Positions 62,756 through 64,000 of a stretch of DNA of 64,000 nt are shown piece after piece. Under the pieces are notes generated by a model. That model ran no database searches. It had not been told where the DNA came from and saw only the letters and a program-made list of their open reading frames with translations. Location of the stretch: contig NZ_JAHIAB010000001.1 in NCBI RefSeq assembly GCF_018760365.1, positions 575,813 through 639,812 of the forward strand, read 5' to 3'. Position 1 is the first letter of the stretch. Each line of letters begins with the position of its first letter. A program made the position numbers and the translations under genes. The DNA is from Pseudooceanicola endophyticus (GTDB lineage: Bacteria > Pseudomonadota > Alphaproteobacteria > Rhodobacterales > Rhodobacteraceae).

Positions 62756-63856
62756 ATGACCCTGACCGATGACGTGCTGGAAGAGGATCCCGCCGCCGCG
62801 CTGACCGAGGAGGCAGAGGATCAGGCCACCCGCCAATACGTGACATTCTTCCTGCGCGGAGAGTGCTTTGCCTTCCCCATCGACATGGTGCAGGAGATCA
62901 TCCGCGTCCCCGATACCGTGGCCGTGCCGATGACTCCGCCGGCGCTGATCGGGCTGGCCAACCTGCGCGGCGTGGTGCTGCCGGTGGTTGATCTGCGCGG
63001 CGCGCTCGGCCTTCCGGTCCAGGCCCCGGAGGAAGCCTCCCGCGTGATCGTGGTGAATGCCGGCCAGTCGGTGGGCCTGCTGGTGGATCGCGTGGCCCGC
63101 GTCACCAATGTCTCCGAGGCGCAGATCGAACCGGCACGTCAGGTCGACAGGGCGGTACAGGTCGACATGCTGACCGGCGTGGTGAAAAGCCATGACGACA
63201 CCGAGCTGATCCAGATCCTCGACCCCGCCCTGGTGATCGCACAGCAATTCCCCGAGGCCGAGGCGCGGGGCGATCCGGCCCGTGTCGCGGCCCTCGCTGC
63301 GGTCCAGCCGCCGCCCGTGAACGAGGCGGAGGACGACACCGTCCAGCTGGTCAGCCTGATGATCGCCCAAGAGGAATATGCCTTCCCGATCGACAGCGTC
63401 GACGAGATCGTCCGCGTGCCCGAAAAGATCTCGGTCGTGCCGCGCAACGCGCCCCATGTGCTGGGGCTGATCACGCTGCGCGACCGGCTGCTGCCGCTGG
63501 TGTCGCTGCGCGGCATCTTCGGGTTGGCGGCGGGATCGCGCAGCGACAGCAACCGCGTGGTGGTGCTGCGCCTGGGCCAGAGCGCGGAGGAGGACCTGCG
63601 CGTCGGCGTGGTGGTCGACCAGGTCCGCGAGGTGCTGCGGGTCCCCGCTTCGGCCCGCGATCCGCTGCCGGGCGTGCTGCGGGGGGCCGAACGCCAGGAG
63701 ATCGAGGCGGTCTGCCAGCTCGACGGCGGCCAGCGGCTGGTCTCGGTTCTCTCGGGAAGCGCACTTTTCGACCTGCCAACGCTGCGCGACGTCGCCGCCC
63801 TGGCCCAGGGCACGCGGGAGGCCGGCTCGGACCCCGGAGAGGAGGAAACCGTCATG
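62756..63856 (+). CDS. Chemotaxis adaptor protein with two CheW domains
   Basis: Encodes 366 residues; I read the whole frame as open from the ATG at 62756 (GGAGG at 62744-62748) to TGA at 63854-63856. CheW domain 1 spans about 27-165 (TFFLRGECFAFPIDMVQEII, LANLRGVVLPVVDLRGALGL), CheW domain 2 about 195-345 (MIAQEEYAFPIDSVDEIVRV, LITLRDRLLPLVSLRGIFGL). CheW couples receptors to the CheA kinase. Two domains in one chain could link two receptor tips, and the upstream receptor has two tips. The stop overlaps the next ATG (ATGA). Confidence 0.9.
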
Positions 63857-64000
63857 AACACGGGCGAAACCGAGGAGACCCAGCTGGTGGTCTACCAGCT
63901 CGACACCCAGGAATTCGGGGTCGACATCCATTCCGTTCAGGAGATCATCCGCGTCCCCGAGACCCTGGCCCGCGTCCCGAAGGCGCCCGAGACGGTGGAG
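63853..64000 (+). CDS. CheW-domain protein, N-terminal fragment (cut by window edge)
   Basis: Forty-nine codons are inside the window: MNTGETEETQLVVYQLDTQE, then FGVDIHSVQEIIRVPETLAR. The second block matches the first strands of a CheW domain. The gene begins within the stop of the two-domain CheW gene (ATGA overlap), so it belongs to the same chemotaxis operon. It could be a single-domain CheW or a longer adaptor; its length cannot be seen. Confidence 0.85.

Overview
The window comes from a high-GC alphaproteobacterium, most likely a Rhodobacterales member (Roseobacteraceae/Rhodobacteraceae). This rests on the ribosomal protein and RNA polymerase sequences, the secE-nusG-rplKAJL-rpoBC-rpsLG-fusA-tuf order, and small families typical of that group (twin-transmembrane HIG1-like protein, DUF2076). 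The exact genus cannot be read from the sequence.

Positions 1-23741 hold the translation and transcription core, almost all on the minus strand. In transcription order it runs tuf(copy 2), tRNA-Trp, secE, nusG, rplK, rplA, rplJ, rplL, rpoB, rpoC, rpsL, rpsG, fusA, tuf(copy 1), rpsJ, rplC and the first codons of rplD; zntB lies between tuf copy 2 and the tRNA. Two intrusions break the classical order: a head-on YkgJ-type cysteine-cluster gene between rplA and rplJ, and a DMT-transporter/rhamnosyltransferase pair between rpoC and rpsL. The two tuf genes appear to differ by one synonymous base. A strong promoter about 310 nt upstream of rpsL is followed by an intrinsic terminator, which suggests a small RNA or an attenuated leader.

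Positions 23979-37130 are mixed housekeeping and accessory genes: a lipoprotein, an orphan cytochrome P450, parC, an SH3 protein, an SDR, a HIG1-like protein with a PduO cobalamin adenosyltransferase, a 2-hydroxyacid dehydrogenase, a second SH3 protein, tRNA-Gln, a 1.27-kb stretch without a recognisable gene, a QseBC-like two-component system and a membrane-anchored phosphatase. Structured intergenic repeats sit at both convergent gene junctions here.

Positions 37143-52223 are the most distinctive part. A MalT-like ATPase/LuxR regulator is divergent from an apparent ten-gene operon: a peptide-type ABC importer (two permeases, a fused double ATPase, a binding protein), two hydantoinase/oxoprolinase-like proteins, two DUF917 (S-Me-THD family) proteins, a plant-type asparaginase/isoaspartyl peptidase and an M19 dipeptidase. 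The hydantoinase and DUF917 genes form two paralogous pairs in mirrored order around the binding-protein gene. Together they look like import and stepwise ring opening or amide hydrolysis of a peptide-, hydantoin- or thiohydantoin-like compound; the substrate is not known.

Positions 52370-64000 carry a DUF2076 protein, a convergent PRMT7-like methyltransferase, another 2-hydroxyacid dehydrogenase, a CUT1-type (Ugp-like) ABC importer with a metallophosphodiesterase behind a PHO-box-like site, and the start of a chemotaxis cluster: a soluble receptor with two signalling tips, a two-domain CheW, and a further CheW gene running off the window.
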